Assembly (NCBI GenBank): GCA_023423935.1
Contig: JAFAEQ010000073.1
Coordinates: forward strand, 141,794-205,793
From: Pseudomonadota bacterium
GTDB lineage: Bacteria > Pseudomonadota > Gammaproteobacteria > Steroidobacterales > Steroidobacteraceae
Direction of reading: 5' to 3'
Length of the DNA: 64,000 nt
A model generated the notes under the pieces. It worked only from the letters and a program-made list of their open reading frames with translations. It had not been told where the DNA came from and did no database searches. Of the stretch, positions 34,901 through 44,484 are shown piece by piece (within the stretch, counting starts at the first letter, position 1; every line of letters starts with the position of its first letter). A program made the position numbers and the translations under genes.

Positions 34901-36645
34901 TGCAAAGGATCGTCACCAGCATGCTGCGCGCGGAAGCCGACATCGTTTCGGTGCGTCAGCGCGCGCGCCGCCTGGCGGAGCTGCTCGGTTTCGAGCGACA
35001 GGATCAGACGCGTATCGCCACGGCGGTTTCTGAAATCGCTCGCAACGCGTTCAGCTATGCCGGCGGCGGGCGGGTCGATTTTCATCTCGCCGAGCAGGAA
35101 GGCCGGCAGATGCTCAGGATCGACATCGTCGATCAGGGCAAGGGCATTGCGGATCTGCAGTCCGTGCTCGATGGCCGCTATCGCTCATCGAGCGGCATGG
35201 GCCTGGGGATCACGGGTGCCCGGCGGCTCATGGATTCGTTCGACATCCGTTCGGACTTGTCCGGCACGACGGTCGAGCTCGGCCAGAAGCTTCCGGCGCG
35301 ATCGCGGCGACTCCTTGCGTCCGATCTGACACGCATCGCAGATACCCTGCTGCGCGAAGCCAACGAAAGCCCGCTCGATGCCGTGCGCGAACAGAATCGC
35401 GAGCTGATGCAGAGCCTCGACGATCTGTCGCGACGTCAATCCGAAGCCGAACAGCTCAACCGCGAGATCGAGGACACCAATCGGGGCGTCGTCGCCCTCT
35501 ATGCCGAGCTCGACGCGCGCGCGGAACAGCTGCGTCAGGCCAGCGAAATCAAGTCGCGCTTCCTGTCGAACATGAGTCACGAGTTCCGCACACCGCTGAA
35601 CTCCATCATCGCGCTCACACGCCTGCTCGACGACGATCGTCACGGTGCGCTGAATGGCGAACAGCAGCGTCAGGTGGGCTACATCCGCAAGGCTGCCAAC
35701 GATCTGCTCGATCTGGTGAACGATCTGCTGGATCTCGCCAAGGTCGAGGCGGGAAAAATCGAGGTGAAGCCGATCCGCTTCACGATCGAGGAACTGTTCA
35801 GCGCGCTGCGCGGCGCGCTGCGTCCCTTGCGCGAAGGCGATACGGAAGTCGAGCTGGTGTTCGAGCCGGCCGCGGATCTGCCGGTCGTGTTCAGCGATGA
35901 AGGCAAAGTGGCGCAGGTGCTGCGCAATTTCATCTCGAATGCACTGAAGTTCACCGTGCGCGGTGAGGTGCGTGTTTCAGCCCATCACGATTCGAGCTCC
36001 AGCCGGATCGTATTCGTGGTCAGTGACACCGGCATCGGCATTGCGCCCGAGGATCAGGAGCGCATTTTCGAGGAGTTCTCGCAGGTCGACGGACATCTTC
36101 AGCGCAGTGCCAAAGGAACCGGTCTTGGGTTGCCGTTGTCGCGTCAGCTCGCGACGCTGCTGGGCGGCGAGATCTGGCTGGAAAGCGAAGTCGGCGTCGG
36201 CTCTCGTTTCTTTCTTTCGATCCCCGCTCAATTTGCAGGTGAAGCGGCCAAACCCTCGAAGCTCGAGGCCGCGTTGCACGGCTTGCGCGTGCTGGTGATC
36301 GATGACGATGAGACGTTCCGCTATGTGCTCCGGCAGATCGTCTCGGATCAGCTGCGCCATCAGGTATTCGAAGCGCACGATGGCGAGGAGGGTCTGCGGC
36401 GCATCCAGGAGCTCAAGCCCCAGGTCGTGCTGCTCGATCTGCAGATGCCGCGACTCGATGGCTTCGGCGTGCTGTCTGCGCTGCGCGCGGATCCGGACAC
36501 GCGCGAATTGCCTGTCATCGTCTTCACGTCCATGAATCTCGATTCCGAGGTCACTTCACGGCTGCCGCCTGGGACCACGATCGCGCAGAAGGACGCCATC
36601 TCGCGCGATCAAGTAGCGTTGCTCTTTCAGCAAGTGCTCCATTGA
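34900..36645 (+). CDS. Hybrid histidine kinase with N-terminal RsbT-like ATPase domain
   Basis: A 581-residue protein in four parts. Residues 1-130 are an RsbT-like GHKL domain (SEIARNAFSYAGGG; DQGKGIADL; SGMGLGITGARRL). Residues ~165-215 are a coiled coil. Residues ~215-445 are a HisKA/HATPase kinase (His227 in SHEFRTP; N-box Asn347; DTGIG; GTGLGL). Residues ~462-581 are a receiver (Asp513). The start at 34900 shares its base with the previous stop (TGATG). Having the RsbT domain inside a two-component kinase suggests that it docks on RsbS or competes with RsbT, linking stressosome state to a phosphorelay (inference). Confidence 0.9.
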   Translation: MQRIVTSMLRAEADIVSVRQRARRLAELLGFERQDQTRIATAVSEIARNAFSYAGGGRVDFHLAEQEGRQMLRIDIVDQGKGIADLQSVLDGRYRSSSGMGLGITGARRLMDSFDIRSDLSGTTVELGQKLPARSRRLLASDLTRIADTLLREANESPLDAVREQNRELMQSLDDLSRRQSEAEQLNREIEDTNRGVVALYAELDARAEQLRQASEIKSRFLSNMSHEFRTPLNSIIALTRLLDDDRHGALNGEQQRQVGYIRKAANDLLDLVNDLLDLAKVEAGKIEVKPIRFTIEELFSALRGALRPLREGDTEVELVFEPAADLPVVFSDEGKVAQVLRNFISNALKFTVRGEVRVSAHHDSSSSRIVFVVSDTGIGIAPEDQERIFEEFSQVDGHLQRSAKGTGLGLPLSRQLATLLGGEIWLESEVGVGSRFFLSIPAQFAGEAAKPSKLEAALHGLRVLVIDDDETFRYVLRQIVSDQLRHQVFEAHDGEEGLRRIQELKPQVVLLDLQMPRLDGFGVLSALRADPDTRELPVIVFTSMNLDSEVTSRLPPGTTIAQKDAISRDQVALLFQQVLH

Positions 36646-36655
36646 GGGAACTCAG

Positions 36656-38272
36656 ATGGAATCCAGCACGCATGTGATTCTGAATGTCGATGACGATGAG
36701 GTGGGACGCTACACCAAGACGCTCACGCTGCGCCGTGCAGGGTTCGTGGTGGAGGAAGCGAAGACCGGTTACGAAGGTTTGCGCAGGACCGAGGTGCTGC
36801 AGCCTTCGGTCGTGTTGCTCGATGTGCGCCTGCCCGATGTCGATGGCATTCGCGTGTGCGGCTGGATCAAGGAACGCTGGCCCAACATTCTGGTGCTGCA
36901 AACGTCTGCGACCTTCACCACGGGTGCGGATCGCACGCGCGGCCTCGAAGGCGGTGCAGATGCGTATCTGACACAGCCGATGGAGCCGGATGAGCTGGTC
37001 GCTGCGGTGCGCGCGCTGCTGCGACTGCGCGATGCGGAAGACAAGCTGCGACGCCTGAACGACAACCTGGAGCTGCGGGTGCGAGAGCGCACCAAGGAGC
37101 TCGCCGAGGCGAACGCCAAGCTCAAGCACGAGATCGAGGAGCGCCAGAAGGCCGAAGCGGCGCTGGTGCAGTCGCAGAAGATGGAGGCCATCGGACAGCT
37201 CACGGGCGGGATCGCCCACGACTTCAACAATCTGCTGACGGCAGTGATCGGCAATCTGGATCGCATTCGCAGCAAGTCGACGGACCCGAAGCTGATGCGT
37301 CTGGCGGAGAACGCCTTTCTCGCTGCGGAGCGCGGCTCGAAGCTGACCGCTCAGCTGCTTGCGTTCTCGAGAACCCAGAAGCTTGCGACCAAGGCAGTCG
37401 ACGTGAATTCGCTGCTCGGCTCGATGGGCGATCTTCTGGCGCAGTCGCTTGGCCCGAGCGTCGATCTGCGCCTCGAGCTCGGGGCGGATCTGCCGCATGC
37501 ACTGACCGATCCCAATCAGCTCGAGCTGGCCGTGCTCAATCTCGCCATCAACGCTCGCGATGCGTTGCCCGATGAAGGTGGCAGGATCGTGATCAGCACT
37601 ACGCGCATCCGGCTCGAGGACTCGCTGAGCGGCTGCGCTCCGGGTGAGTATGTGAGCCTGTGCATTACCGACAACGGCATCGGCATGAGTCCTGAAATTC
37701 AGGCTCGTGCCGTCGAGCCGTTCTTCACCACCAAGCCGCCCGGCAAGGGCACGGGCCTCGGCTTGTCGCAGGTGTATGGCATCGCGACCCAGGCGGGCGG
37801 CGCGATGCGGCTCGAAAGCGAGCCCGGTAAAGGCACTCGGGTCTGCGTGTTCCTGCGTGTTTCGCCGAGTGCGGCGCAGGAGGAAGAGAGTCCTGCCACT
37901 GCGGCCCACACCGCGAACTGCGAGTCCATCATTGTTCTGGACGATGATATCGATGTGCGCACGCTGGTCGTCGAGTATCTGGACGAGCTCGGTTATCGCG
38001 CGCATGCGGCCTCCGACGGCGAGGTGGCGCTGAAGCTTCTCGGCGAGGTCAAGCCAGCACTGCTCATCGCCGACTTCGCCATGCCGGGTCGCAACGGCGC
38101 GGAAGTTGCGCGAGCATTTCGTGAGCAGGCGCCCGACATTCCCATTCTGTTCTTCAGCGGCTATGCCGATACGGCAGCGCTCGAAGCGGCTGTCGGCAAA
38201 GCTCCTCTGCTGAGAAAACCCTTTCGTCCGAGCGAGCTCGCTGCCGCCATTCGCTCACTGCTCGACGCGTAG
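36656..38272 (+). CDS. Hybrid histidine kinase, receiver-HisKA-HATPase-receiver
   Basis: A 538-residue kinase. Receiver 1 covers residues ~5-125 (Asp56 in LLDVRLP; the usual conserved Lys is Gln107 in LTQPME). A coiled coil covers ~125-175. The kinase core covers ~178-410 with His188 in IAHDFNN and GTGLGLSQVYG. Receiver 2 covers ~425-538 (LLIADFAMPG; Lys in LRKPF). There is no membrane segment, so the input is cytoplasmic. It follows the previous kinase gene by ten bases with GAGGGAAC as ribosome site, and is the last gene of the stressosome operon. No DNA-binding output is encoded here. Confidence 0.92.
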   Translation: MESSTHVILNVDDDEVGRYTKTLTLRRAGFVVEEAKTGYEGLRRTEVLQPSVVLLDVRLPDVDGIRVCGWIKERWPNILVLQTSATFTTGADRTRGLEGGADAYLTQPMEPDELVAAVRALLRLRDAEDKLRRLNDNLELRVRERTKELAEANAKLKHEIEERQKAEAALVQSQKMEAIGQLTGGIAHDFNNLLTAVIGNLDRIRSKSTDPKLMRLAENAFLAAERGSKLTAQLLAFSRTQKLATKAVDVNSLLGSMGDLLAQSLGPSVDLRLELGADLPHALTDPNQLELAVLNLAINARDALPDEGGRIVISTTRIRLEDSLSGCAPGEYVSLCITDNGIGMSPEIQARAVEPFFTTKPPGKGTGLGLSQVYGIATQAGGAMRLESEPGKGTRVCVFLRVSPSAAQEEESPATAAHTANCESIIVLDDDIDVRTLVVEYLDELGYRAHAASDGEVALKLLGEVKPALLIADFAMPGRNGAEVARAFREQAPDIPILFFSGYADTAALEAAVGKAPLLRKPFRPSELAAAIRSLLDA

Positions 38273-38382
38273 GCGCTCGCCGCTCGAGCGTTCCTACATC
38301 GCACGATGCGATGCGAAGGACGGAACCTGTGCGCTCGATTGCGATTAGGTTCGAGGACTGCGCAACTTTCGTACTCGAGCAC

Positions 38383-38970
38383 ATGGATACTCCGACGCTT
38401 CTGCGACTGGCGACGACGCTCGTACTGGCGCTGGAAAACGATCCGTTTTATCGCGCACTCACGCCGGGTGTGACCCAGGAGTTCGATCGGCGTCCGCTGC
38501 TTCACGATTATTTCGCACATTCGCTGCGTGGCTGCGTGGCCCGCGAGAGCGTGACACGCTGCGTCCATTCAGAAGATGGTCGTAGTGGCGTTGCGCTATG
38601 GATGCTTCCCGACGCGAGGCATACGCCCGATGGCAAAGCCGATTTCGTCAGAGATCGACTCGGCTCTCCAAGCAGCATCGCGTATGAGTCCATGCTCAGG
38701 GTGATGGGCGAGAAAGCTCAGACGCTCGTTCCGCCGAACGCCTGGTATCTGTCGATCATCGGCGTGGAGCCGCGCATGCAGGGCCAGGGCATCGGCCGCA
38801 AGTTGCTCGAGCCCACGCTCGCAGAAGCCGCAGCATGTGCGGCGCCATGCTATCTGGAGACCTTCTCGGAGCAGGCTTTGATGTTCTATCGGCAGCTCGG
38901 ATTCGAAATGATCGGCTCGCAGTTCGAGCCCACCGCGCAGGCACGCTACTGGCTCATGCTCAAGGCTTAG
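38383..38970 (+). CDS. GNAT family N-acetyltransferase
   Basis: About 195 residues. The acetyl-CoA motif A is IIGVEPRMQGQGIGRKLLEP, and motif B is in ALMFYRQLGFEMIG. The substrate is unknown. I prefer the ATG at 38383 (MDTPTLLRL), though an upstream in-frame ATG at 38311 is possible. Its end overlaps the DUF3025 gene by four bases tail to tail. Confidence 0.82.
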   Translation: MDTPTLLRLATTLVLALENDPFYRALTPGVTQEFDRRPLLHDYFAHSLRGCVARESVTRCVHSEDGRSGVALWMLPDARHTPDGKADFVRDRLGSPSSIAYESMLRVMGEKAQTLVPPNAWYLSIIGVEPRMQGQGIGRKLLEPTLAEAAACAAPCYLETFSEQALMFYRQLGFEMIGSQFEPTAQARYWLMLKA

Positions 38971-39743
38971 CGTGCGCGTCTGAAGACCGCGTCGTCGGCG
39001 TAGAAGCTGGCGCACTCGTTCGCCTGCCACCAGCCGGGAACACCGAGCACGGGCAACGGCAGAAACGGCCTGGTCGACCATGTGTCAGCCGCAACGCTCG
39101 CAGCGATTGCGGCATCGTCGATCGCATCGACGACCCACACGTGCGCGGTGATCGGCTTGCGCGGCTGCATGAGCTTTTCGAGCAATGCGTGACCGAACAA
39201 CATGAGCTGCGCGGATTGCCAGTGTGTGCGCAGATCCACGAACAGTTTCGTCCAGTCCCGCTCCCGCAGCGCCTGGATCAGCGAGGGCGCGGCCTGCAGC
39301 ACAGCGCCGTTCTCATCGAAAAGCGTCAGTGCATCGCGCAGCGCTCCGCGTGGACCGCTCTTGCCGCGCACTCGAATCTGTTCCGCCTGCAGCCGGTTGA
39401 GTCGCCGCTTCGTGAGCGGATAGCCGAGCCAGATCACGCCGTTCAACAGATCGTGCAGATTGTCGCGGGTGGGCACGCCACCCTCGCGTGCGATGAAGGC
39501 TTCGTACGGTTCTTCGGCGGGCAACCGGGATTGATCTACGAATCGCACCGGTACCTCAGGCGTACGCACGGCGTTGAGCGCATCGACGACTTGCCCTGAA
39601 GCCCCTTGAGCCACGACGCCTCGCGCAATCTCGAGATGCGGCTGCCACCACGGCGGCGGATCGGCCAGAGCAGATGCGAGAGTGACAAGCGGTGAGGGAT
39701 CCTTCATTGGATAGGCGTTCAGAATTTGCGGATATCGGTTCAC
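38967..39743 (-). CDS. DUF3025 family protein
   Basis: A 258-residue protein from a GTG at 39743; an ATG at 39707 would give 246. The family signature is PTRDNLHDLLNGVIWLGYPL with LNRLQAEQI following. The function is unknown. It is soluble with no signal peptide and is convergent with the acetyltransferase gene. Confidence 0.82.
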   Translation of the reverse strand: MNRYPQILNAYPMKDPSPLVTLASALADPPPWWQPHLEIARGVVAQGASGQVVDALNAVRTPEVPVRFVDQSRLPAEEPYEAFIAREGGVPTRDNLHDLLNGVIWLGYPLTKRRLNRLQAEQIRVRGKSGPRGALRDALTLFDENGAVLQAAPSLIQALRERDWTKLFVDLRTHWQSAQLMLFGHALLEKLMQPRKPITAHVWVVDAIDDAAIAASVAADTWSTRPFLPLPVLGVPGWWQANECASFYADDAVFRRAR

Positions 39744-39972
39744 TGAGCGCGCCTTGCGTCGCAGATTGCTCTCGACATGGACGCATTACCGCGCTGATTC
39801 TCGCGCGCTCGCGTTCGCTTTGCATCGGGGCGTGATCGCGCTCGTTCTCGGCGACATGCCGGGGTTGAGCCGGCCAGATCGGATCCGATTGCATGCGGCC
39901 GCAGCGTGCGGCTATCGTTCGCCGCGCCATGCCTGAGGCGAACTGCGGCGATCCGATGCGGAGAGTCATCCT

Positions 39973-41571
39973 TTGATCCATTACTCGTCGACCCTGAAGC
40001 TTGCAATCTGCGCGGCCGTTCTGCAGGCATCGCTGGCACAGGCGGCGAACGAGGAGGAGGTCGCGAAGATTTCCGAGCAGCTCAAGGTGCTTCAGGACAC
40101 CGTGGCCGCCCAGCAGCGGCTGCTGCAGGAGCAGGCCGCGCAGATCGAGCAGCTCAGACAGCAGCTCCAGGCAGGCAGCTCCGCATCTGCAGGCAGTCCC
40201 GCGCCGCAAGCGGTCTCCACCGGTGCCGATGTCGCGCGGGTCAGCATGACCGGTGCGAGGCCGACGATCACGAGTGCGGACGGCCGATTCTCATTCGCTC
40301 CACGCACCGTCGTGCAGTTCGATGCCGGCGGTTATCAGCAGGATCGCGAGCGTCCATTGACGGAAGATTTCCGTCGCGGATCGGTTGGTGCAAACGGCAA
40401 CCGCGAGACGAATGCGGCGCGCGATCTGTCCGACGGTGCTTTCTTTCGCCGGGCGCGCTTCGGCTTCGAAGGCATGATCGCGCGGGACTTCAACTACCGT
40501 GTGAGTCTCGAGCTCGGCGGTTCGGGGACGGAAGGTCCTGCGCGCATCAACGACGCCTGGATGACCTACTCGGGCTTCGATCCGCTGACATTGCAGATCG
40601 GCGCCTTCTCGCCACCGGCCAACATGGATGACTCCACGCCCGTCGACAGCTCGCTGTTCCTGGAGCGCGCAGCGTCGGCTGAAATCTCGCGCACACTCGG
40701 CGGTGCAGACGGGCGCCTCGGCTTCGGCATGCGCACCAGCGGTTTGCGCTGGATGAGCGCGCTCACGCTTACGACCCGCACAGTCAACGATCCGGAAGTG
40801 TTCGACTCGCAACTTGCGATCGTGGGCCGGACCGGTGTGCTGGTCGCAAGCGCCGAGGACTACAAGGTTCATGCGGGCGTCTCGGGCACCTGGGTCATTC
40901 GTCCGCCGGATCAAGGCTCGTCTGCCAGCGGCGTACGCGATGCCGTGCGCTTTCGCGATCGTCCCGAGATTCGCGTGGACGGAACGCGCCTGATCGATAC
41001 CGGCGCCATCGATGCAGATCATGCCTTCGCGGTGGGCGTGGAGCTCGGCGCGACCTGGAAGAACTGGTATCTGCAGGGCGAGAACTTCTGGTTCGGCATC
41101 GACCGTCCTGCGGGCGTGCCGCTCGCCGATCCGCGCTTCGGCGGTTACTACCTGCAGGGAAGTTGGGTGATCACGGGCGAGTCGCGCCGCTACGATCCGG
41201 CGCTCGGCGCGTTTCAGTCACCGCGGCCGCGTCATGCGTTCTCGAGCTCCGGCGGTGCCGGCGCATGGGAGCTGGCATTGCGCTACTCGAACATGGATCT
41301 GGACTTTCACGCCGGCAGCTTCGGCACTGAAGCGCTCGCCGATGCGGTCCGCGGCGGCGAGCAGAACATCTGGACACTCGGGGTGAACTGGTATCCGAAC
41401 GCGAATCTGCGCTTCCTGTTCAATTACCTGCGCATCGACGTCGATCGCCTGAACCCGGCTGGCGTCGATAATCTCACGCCATTCGGCCCCGCACCTGCGA
41501 CGCCGCCGCTCGGAGCCGAGATCGGCCAGTCGCTCGATGTGTACGCCATCCGCAGCCAATTCAGCTTCTGA
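39973..41571 (+). CDS. Phosphate-selective porin O/P family outer membrane protein
   Basis: A 532-residue outer-membrane beta-barrel. The signal peptide ends near LAQA (residue 24), followed by a coiled-coil segment (VAKISEQLKVLQDTVAAQQR...) and an OprO/OprP barrel with RRARFGFEGMIARDFNYRV, amphipathic strands and a terminal Phe (SQFSF). It starts with TTG at 39973 behind GGAGAG. It may take up phosphate or pyrophosphate; specificity cannot be read here. The next gene is convergent. Confidence 0.87.
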   Translation: MIHYSSTLKLAICAAVLQASLAQAANEEEVAKISEQLKVLQDTVAAQQRLLQEQAAQIEQLRQQLQAGSSASAGSPAPQAVSTGADVARVSMTGARPTITSADGRFSFAPRTVVQFDAGGYQQDRERPLTEDFRRGSVGANGNRETNAARDLSDGAFFRRARFGFEGMIARDFNYRVSLELGGSGTEGPARINDAWMTYSGFDPLTLQIGAFSPPANMDDSTPVDSSLFLERAASAEISRTLGGADGRLGFGMRTSGLRWMSALTLTTRTVNDPEVFDSQLAIVGRTGVLVASAEDYKVHAGVSGTWVIRPPDQGSSASGVRDAVRFRDRPEIRVDGTRLIDTGAIDADHAFAVGVELGATWKNWYLQGENFWFGIDRPAGVPLADPRFGGYYLQGSWVITGESRRYDPALGAFQSPRPRHAFSSSGGAGAWELALRYSNMDLDFHAGSFGTEALADAVRGGEQNIWTLGVNWYPNANLRFLFNYLRIDVDRLNPAGVDNLTPFGPAPATPPLGAEIGQSLDVYAIRSQFSF

Positions 41572-41579
41572 AGCCTCGT

Positions 41580-42902
41580 TCATTCGCTCACGAGACGCAG
41601 CAGCAGCCACAGATTTGCGGCAGTGATCAGCGCGAACAGCGACCAGCCGACGAATTGCATGGGCAGGCGCGTGGCGTGAACGCCCATGATCTCGCGACTG
41701 CTCGTGAACCTGAGCAGCGGATACAGCGCGAACGGCAGCTGCAGGCTCAGCACGACCTGCGTCATCACCAGCAGTCGTCCCACCGCGTTCTCGCCCATCG
41801 TCGAGACGCCGATGAACGCGGGAATCAATGCGAGGCCGCGCGTGATCAGCCGGCGCTGATAGCAGGGAATCTTCAGCTTCAGGAATCCTTCCATGATGAT
41901 CTGGCCGGCGATCGTGCCCGTGAACGTCGAGCTCTGGCCTGAAGCGAGCAGGGCGATCGCGAACAGCACGCTCGCAGCGCCCGTTCCGACGATCGGGGCG
42001 AGCAGCTCGTGCGCATCCTCGATATCCGCGACGTTGCGAAGACCGGTGTCGTGAAATGCCGCGGCGGCCAGAATCATGATCGCTGCATTGATGAGCATGG
42101 CGAAGGTGAGCGAGACGATGGTGTCGAGCCGCGACCAGCCGATCGCTTCACGCTTGCTTCGATCGCTCTCGCCGACGACGCGGGTCTGGACGATCGAGGA
42201 GTGCAAGTACAGGTTGTGCGGCATGACCGTCGCACCCATCACGCCGACCGCGAGATATAACGCGTCGCGATCCTTCAGCACCTCCCAGGATGGAATCGAA
42301 CCGGCGACGATGCGGCTCCAGTCAGGGCCGACCAGAATCAGCTCGATCAGAAAGCACAGCCCGATCGTCACGATGAGCCCGAGCATGATGGCTTCGAGGT
42401 CGCGAAAATTCTTACCCTTGAGTCCAAGAACGATGATCGTGTCGAGCGCGGTCAGGGCCACGCCGGTCGGCAGCGAAACGCCGAGCAGCAGATGGAAAGC
42501 GAGTGCGCAGCCCAGCACCTCGGCGAGATCGCACGCGATGATCGACAGCTCCGCCAGCAGCCACTGAATCCGTGCGATCGGCTTCGAATACTGCTCGCTC
42601 GAGACCTGGGCGAGATCTTTGCCGGCGACGATGCCCAGACGCAGACTGAATGTCTGCAGCACCATCGCAGCCACACTGCAGCAGATCACCACGAACAACA
42701 GGTCGTAGCCGAATCGCGAGCCGGCCTCGATGTCGGTCGCCCAGTTGCCCGGGTCCATGTAGCCCACCGACACGAGCAGGCCCGGGCCCGCCATCCGCAG
42801 CAACTTGCGCCAGGTGCTGAGGCCGGGATCGAATGCGACGCTGCCCCGGACTTCGGACGGACAGAAGGGTGCAGTGGCGGTCGTCGGGAGTCGGAATCTC
42901 AT
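41580..42902 (-). CDS. mntH: Nramp family divalent metal transporter (MntH-type)
   Basis: A 440-residue membrane protein with about eleven helices. The metal-binding motifs are GYMDPGNWATD (helix 1) and GATVMPHNLYLHSS (helix 6). It couples proton entry to Mn2+ or Fe2+ uptake. I used the ATG at 42902; the frame is open further upstream to 43010, but that part is not family-like. No manganese riboswitch or regulator is evident. Confidence 0.92.
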   Translation of the reverse strand: MRFRLPTTATAPFCPSEVRGSVAFDPGLSTWRKLLRMAGPGLLVSVGYMDPGNWATDIEAGSRFGYDLLFVVICCSVAAMVLQTFSLRLGIVAGKDLAQVSSEQYSKPIARIQWLLAELSIIACDLAEVLGCALAFHLLLGVSLPTGVALTALDTIIVLGLKGKNFRDLEAIMLGLIVTIGLCFLIELILVGPDWSRIVAGSIPSWEVLKDRDALYLAVGVMGATVMPHNLYLHSSIVQTRVVGESDRSKREAIGWSRLDTIVSLTFAMLINAAIMILAAAAFHDTGLRNVADIEDAHELLAPIVGTGAASVLFAIALLASGQSSTFTGTIAGQIIMEGFLKLKIPCYQRRLITRGLALIPAFIGVSTMGENAVGRLLVMTQVVLSLQLPFALYPLLRFTSSREIMGVHATRLPMQFVGWSLFALITAANLWLLLRLVSE

Positions 42903-43644
42903 TCGTCGCGCATCGATACCGCCGGTCGCGGCACGCGTGATTCTCAATCGCGTCCTTGTCTTGCACAACAGCAGATCGAAGCATTGTCTGTTTCGCGCGG
43001 TTGCGCCCAACGTGACTGCGCGATCGTCGCTTTCGTCGCCAACACGTCCTTGAGCTTCGACTCGAATGCGATTTGCGAGGAATCAAGGTGCACTTGCGTG
43101 TAATGGAATCTGTCCTTCGATGCGGTGACACTCATTCGGCTCGGGCGAGAGCAGCTGCTCATGCGCACGCAGGTGAAAATCCCACCCTTGCAGCGCGAGC
43201 GATGAGTTCGACGCTCGTGTCGATTTCACAAAAGTCTCATGTGTTCGGTCGAAGCAGGGGGTTCCGGTTCGCGTGTCGCACGAGTTCGAGCGCAAGAGCA
43301 GCAACAGTATTGCCGACACGCCCGCATCGCTCCGCTGACGGTCGATGCGGAAGTTCAGACTTTTCGCTGCTCGCACGCGCGAAGCGTTGGCTGCACTACT
43401 TGAACTCGAAAATGCGCGAGTGCACGCTTCGACGTTCAAGCAGCTGTTCACGCGTTCGGGAATTGCATCGACCCGATTCCATGCCTGGTGCATCGGATCG
43501 TCAGTGAGGGTCACTCACTCGCATGCCATGTGTGAGCGAAGAGAAGGCCAACATGCATTCGATGTCGCATTTCGCGATGGCCGGGTGTCAGGGCGATGAC
43601 TACGCTGCTCGCGTCGCTGCCGTCTGAACAGGTTCGGAGATAGC
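42903..43644. other. 742-bp gap without supported gene
   Basis: Open frames on both strands here (for example 43083-43514 minus, rich in Ser and Arg) have no ribosome site, no hydrophobic core pattern and no recognisable family. No repeat family from elsewhere in the window is present. It should contain the promoters of mntH and of the receiver protein gene. Confidence 0.5.
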
Positions 43645-44316
43645 ATGGGAAACGAACGGGACAGCACGTCCTTCAGAACTCCGAGAGTGCTCGATGCGCA
43701 GCTCGTTCACGATCTGCGTAACCCTCTGGGCTGCATTCACGCTGCCACTCGACTGCTGGTGCGCTCGAAGGAAGATCCAGCGCTCGTGCAACAGATGGCC
43801 GAAGCGATCCGGGGTGAAGTGAAGAATCTGCTGGCGCTGCTCGATGCCGCGTATCAGGACGATACGGACGCGGAATGGCTCGCCGCGGCGGCGCAGGCGG
43901 AAGCGGAGGAAGAACAAGCGCTTCGATTGCAGCGCGAGGTCACAGGACCACACCCGAGTGAGGCTGTGAAAGTCATCGTCGCCGACGACAATCCGGAATC
44001 TGCTCAGATGCTGGCGATGGGCCTGCGCCTGGAGGGGCACGCCGTGTCGGTGGCCTATGATGGCGAGCAGGCGTTGCGACTCGCCGAGGCACAACATCCT
44101 CAGGTCATCGTTCTCGATATCGGCATGCCGAGGAAAAATGGTTACGAGCTCGCGCGCGAATTGCGCGGCCGGACCTGGAGTGCAGCGACGAAGCTCATCG
44201 CAGTCAGCGGTCATCCGCGTGAGGACTACGAGATGCGGGCACACGATGCCGGTTTCGACGCCTGCATGACCAAGCCGATCGATATGGATCGGCTCAATCG
44301 CATGGTTGCCTCCTGA
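43645..44316 (+). CDS. HisKA-like domain fused to receiver, no kinase domain
   Basis: A 223-residue protein. The N-terminal HisKA-like helix has His23 in LVHDLRNPLGCI; residues ~45-100 are helical with a Glu/Ala-rich linker, and no ATPase domain follows. Residues ~108-220 are a receiver with Asp in VLDIGMPRKNG and Lys in MTKPID. It could serve as a phosphotransfer or adaptor module for kinases such as those at 34.9-38.3 kb (inference). GGAG precedes the start. Confidence 0.82.
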   Translation: MGNERDSTSFRTPRVLDAQLVHDLRNPLGCIHAATRLLVRSKEDPALVQQMAEAIRGEVKNLLALLDAAYQDDTDAEWLAAAAQAEAEEEQALRLQREVTGPHPSEAVKVIVADDNPESAQMLAMGLRLEGHAVSVAYDGEQALRLAEAQHPQVIVLDIGMPRKNGYELARELRGRTWSAATKLIAVSGHPREDYEMRAHDAGFDACMTKPIDMDRLNRMVAS

Positions 44317-44484
44317 AGTTAGGCCTCTCGACGTTCGGCGTCATGCGCGCAAGCGGGTCAGCGGCGTCTGTCAGAATCATTGTCGTACCGCCTTGCGCAT
44401 CGAAGACGGCCCTTGATTGCGCATGCGCGGGAACCGATGCGGAGCTTCGTCGTTGATCGATGAGACATTGCACCGGGAGATCAC

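Noticed and set aside
36551..38005. 484-residue minus-strand frame
   Set aside because: It is antisense to the second hybrid kinase, with no domain signal.
43083..43514. Possible 143-residue minus-strand gene
   Set aside because: Composition is Ser/Arg-rich and structureless, with no ribosome site and no recognisable family.
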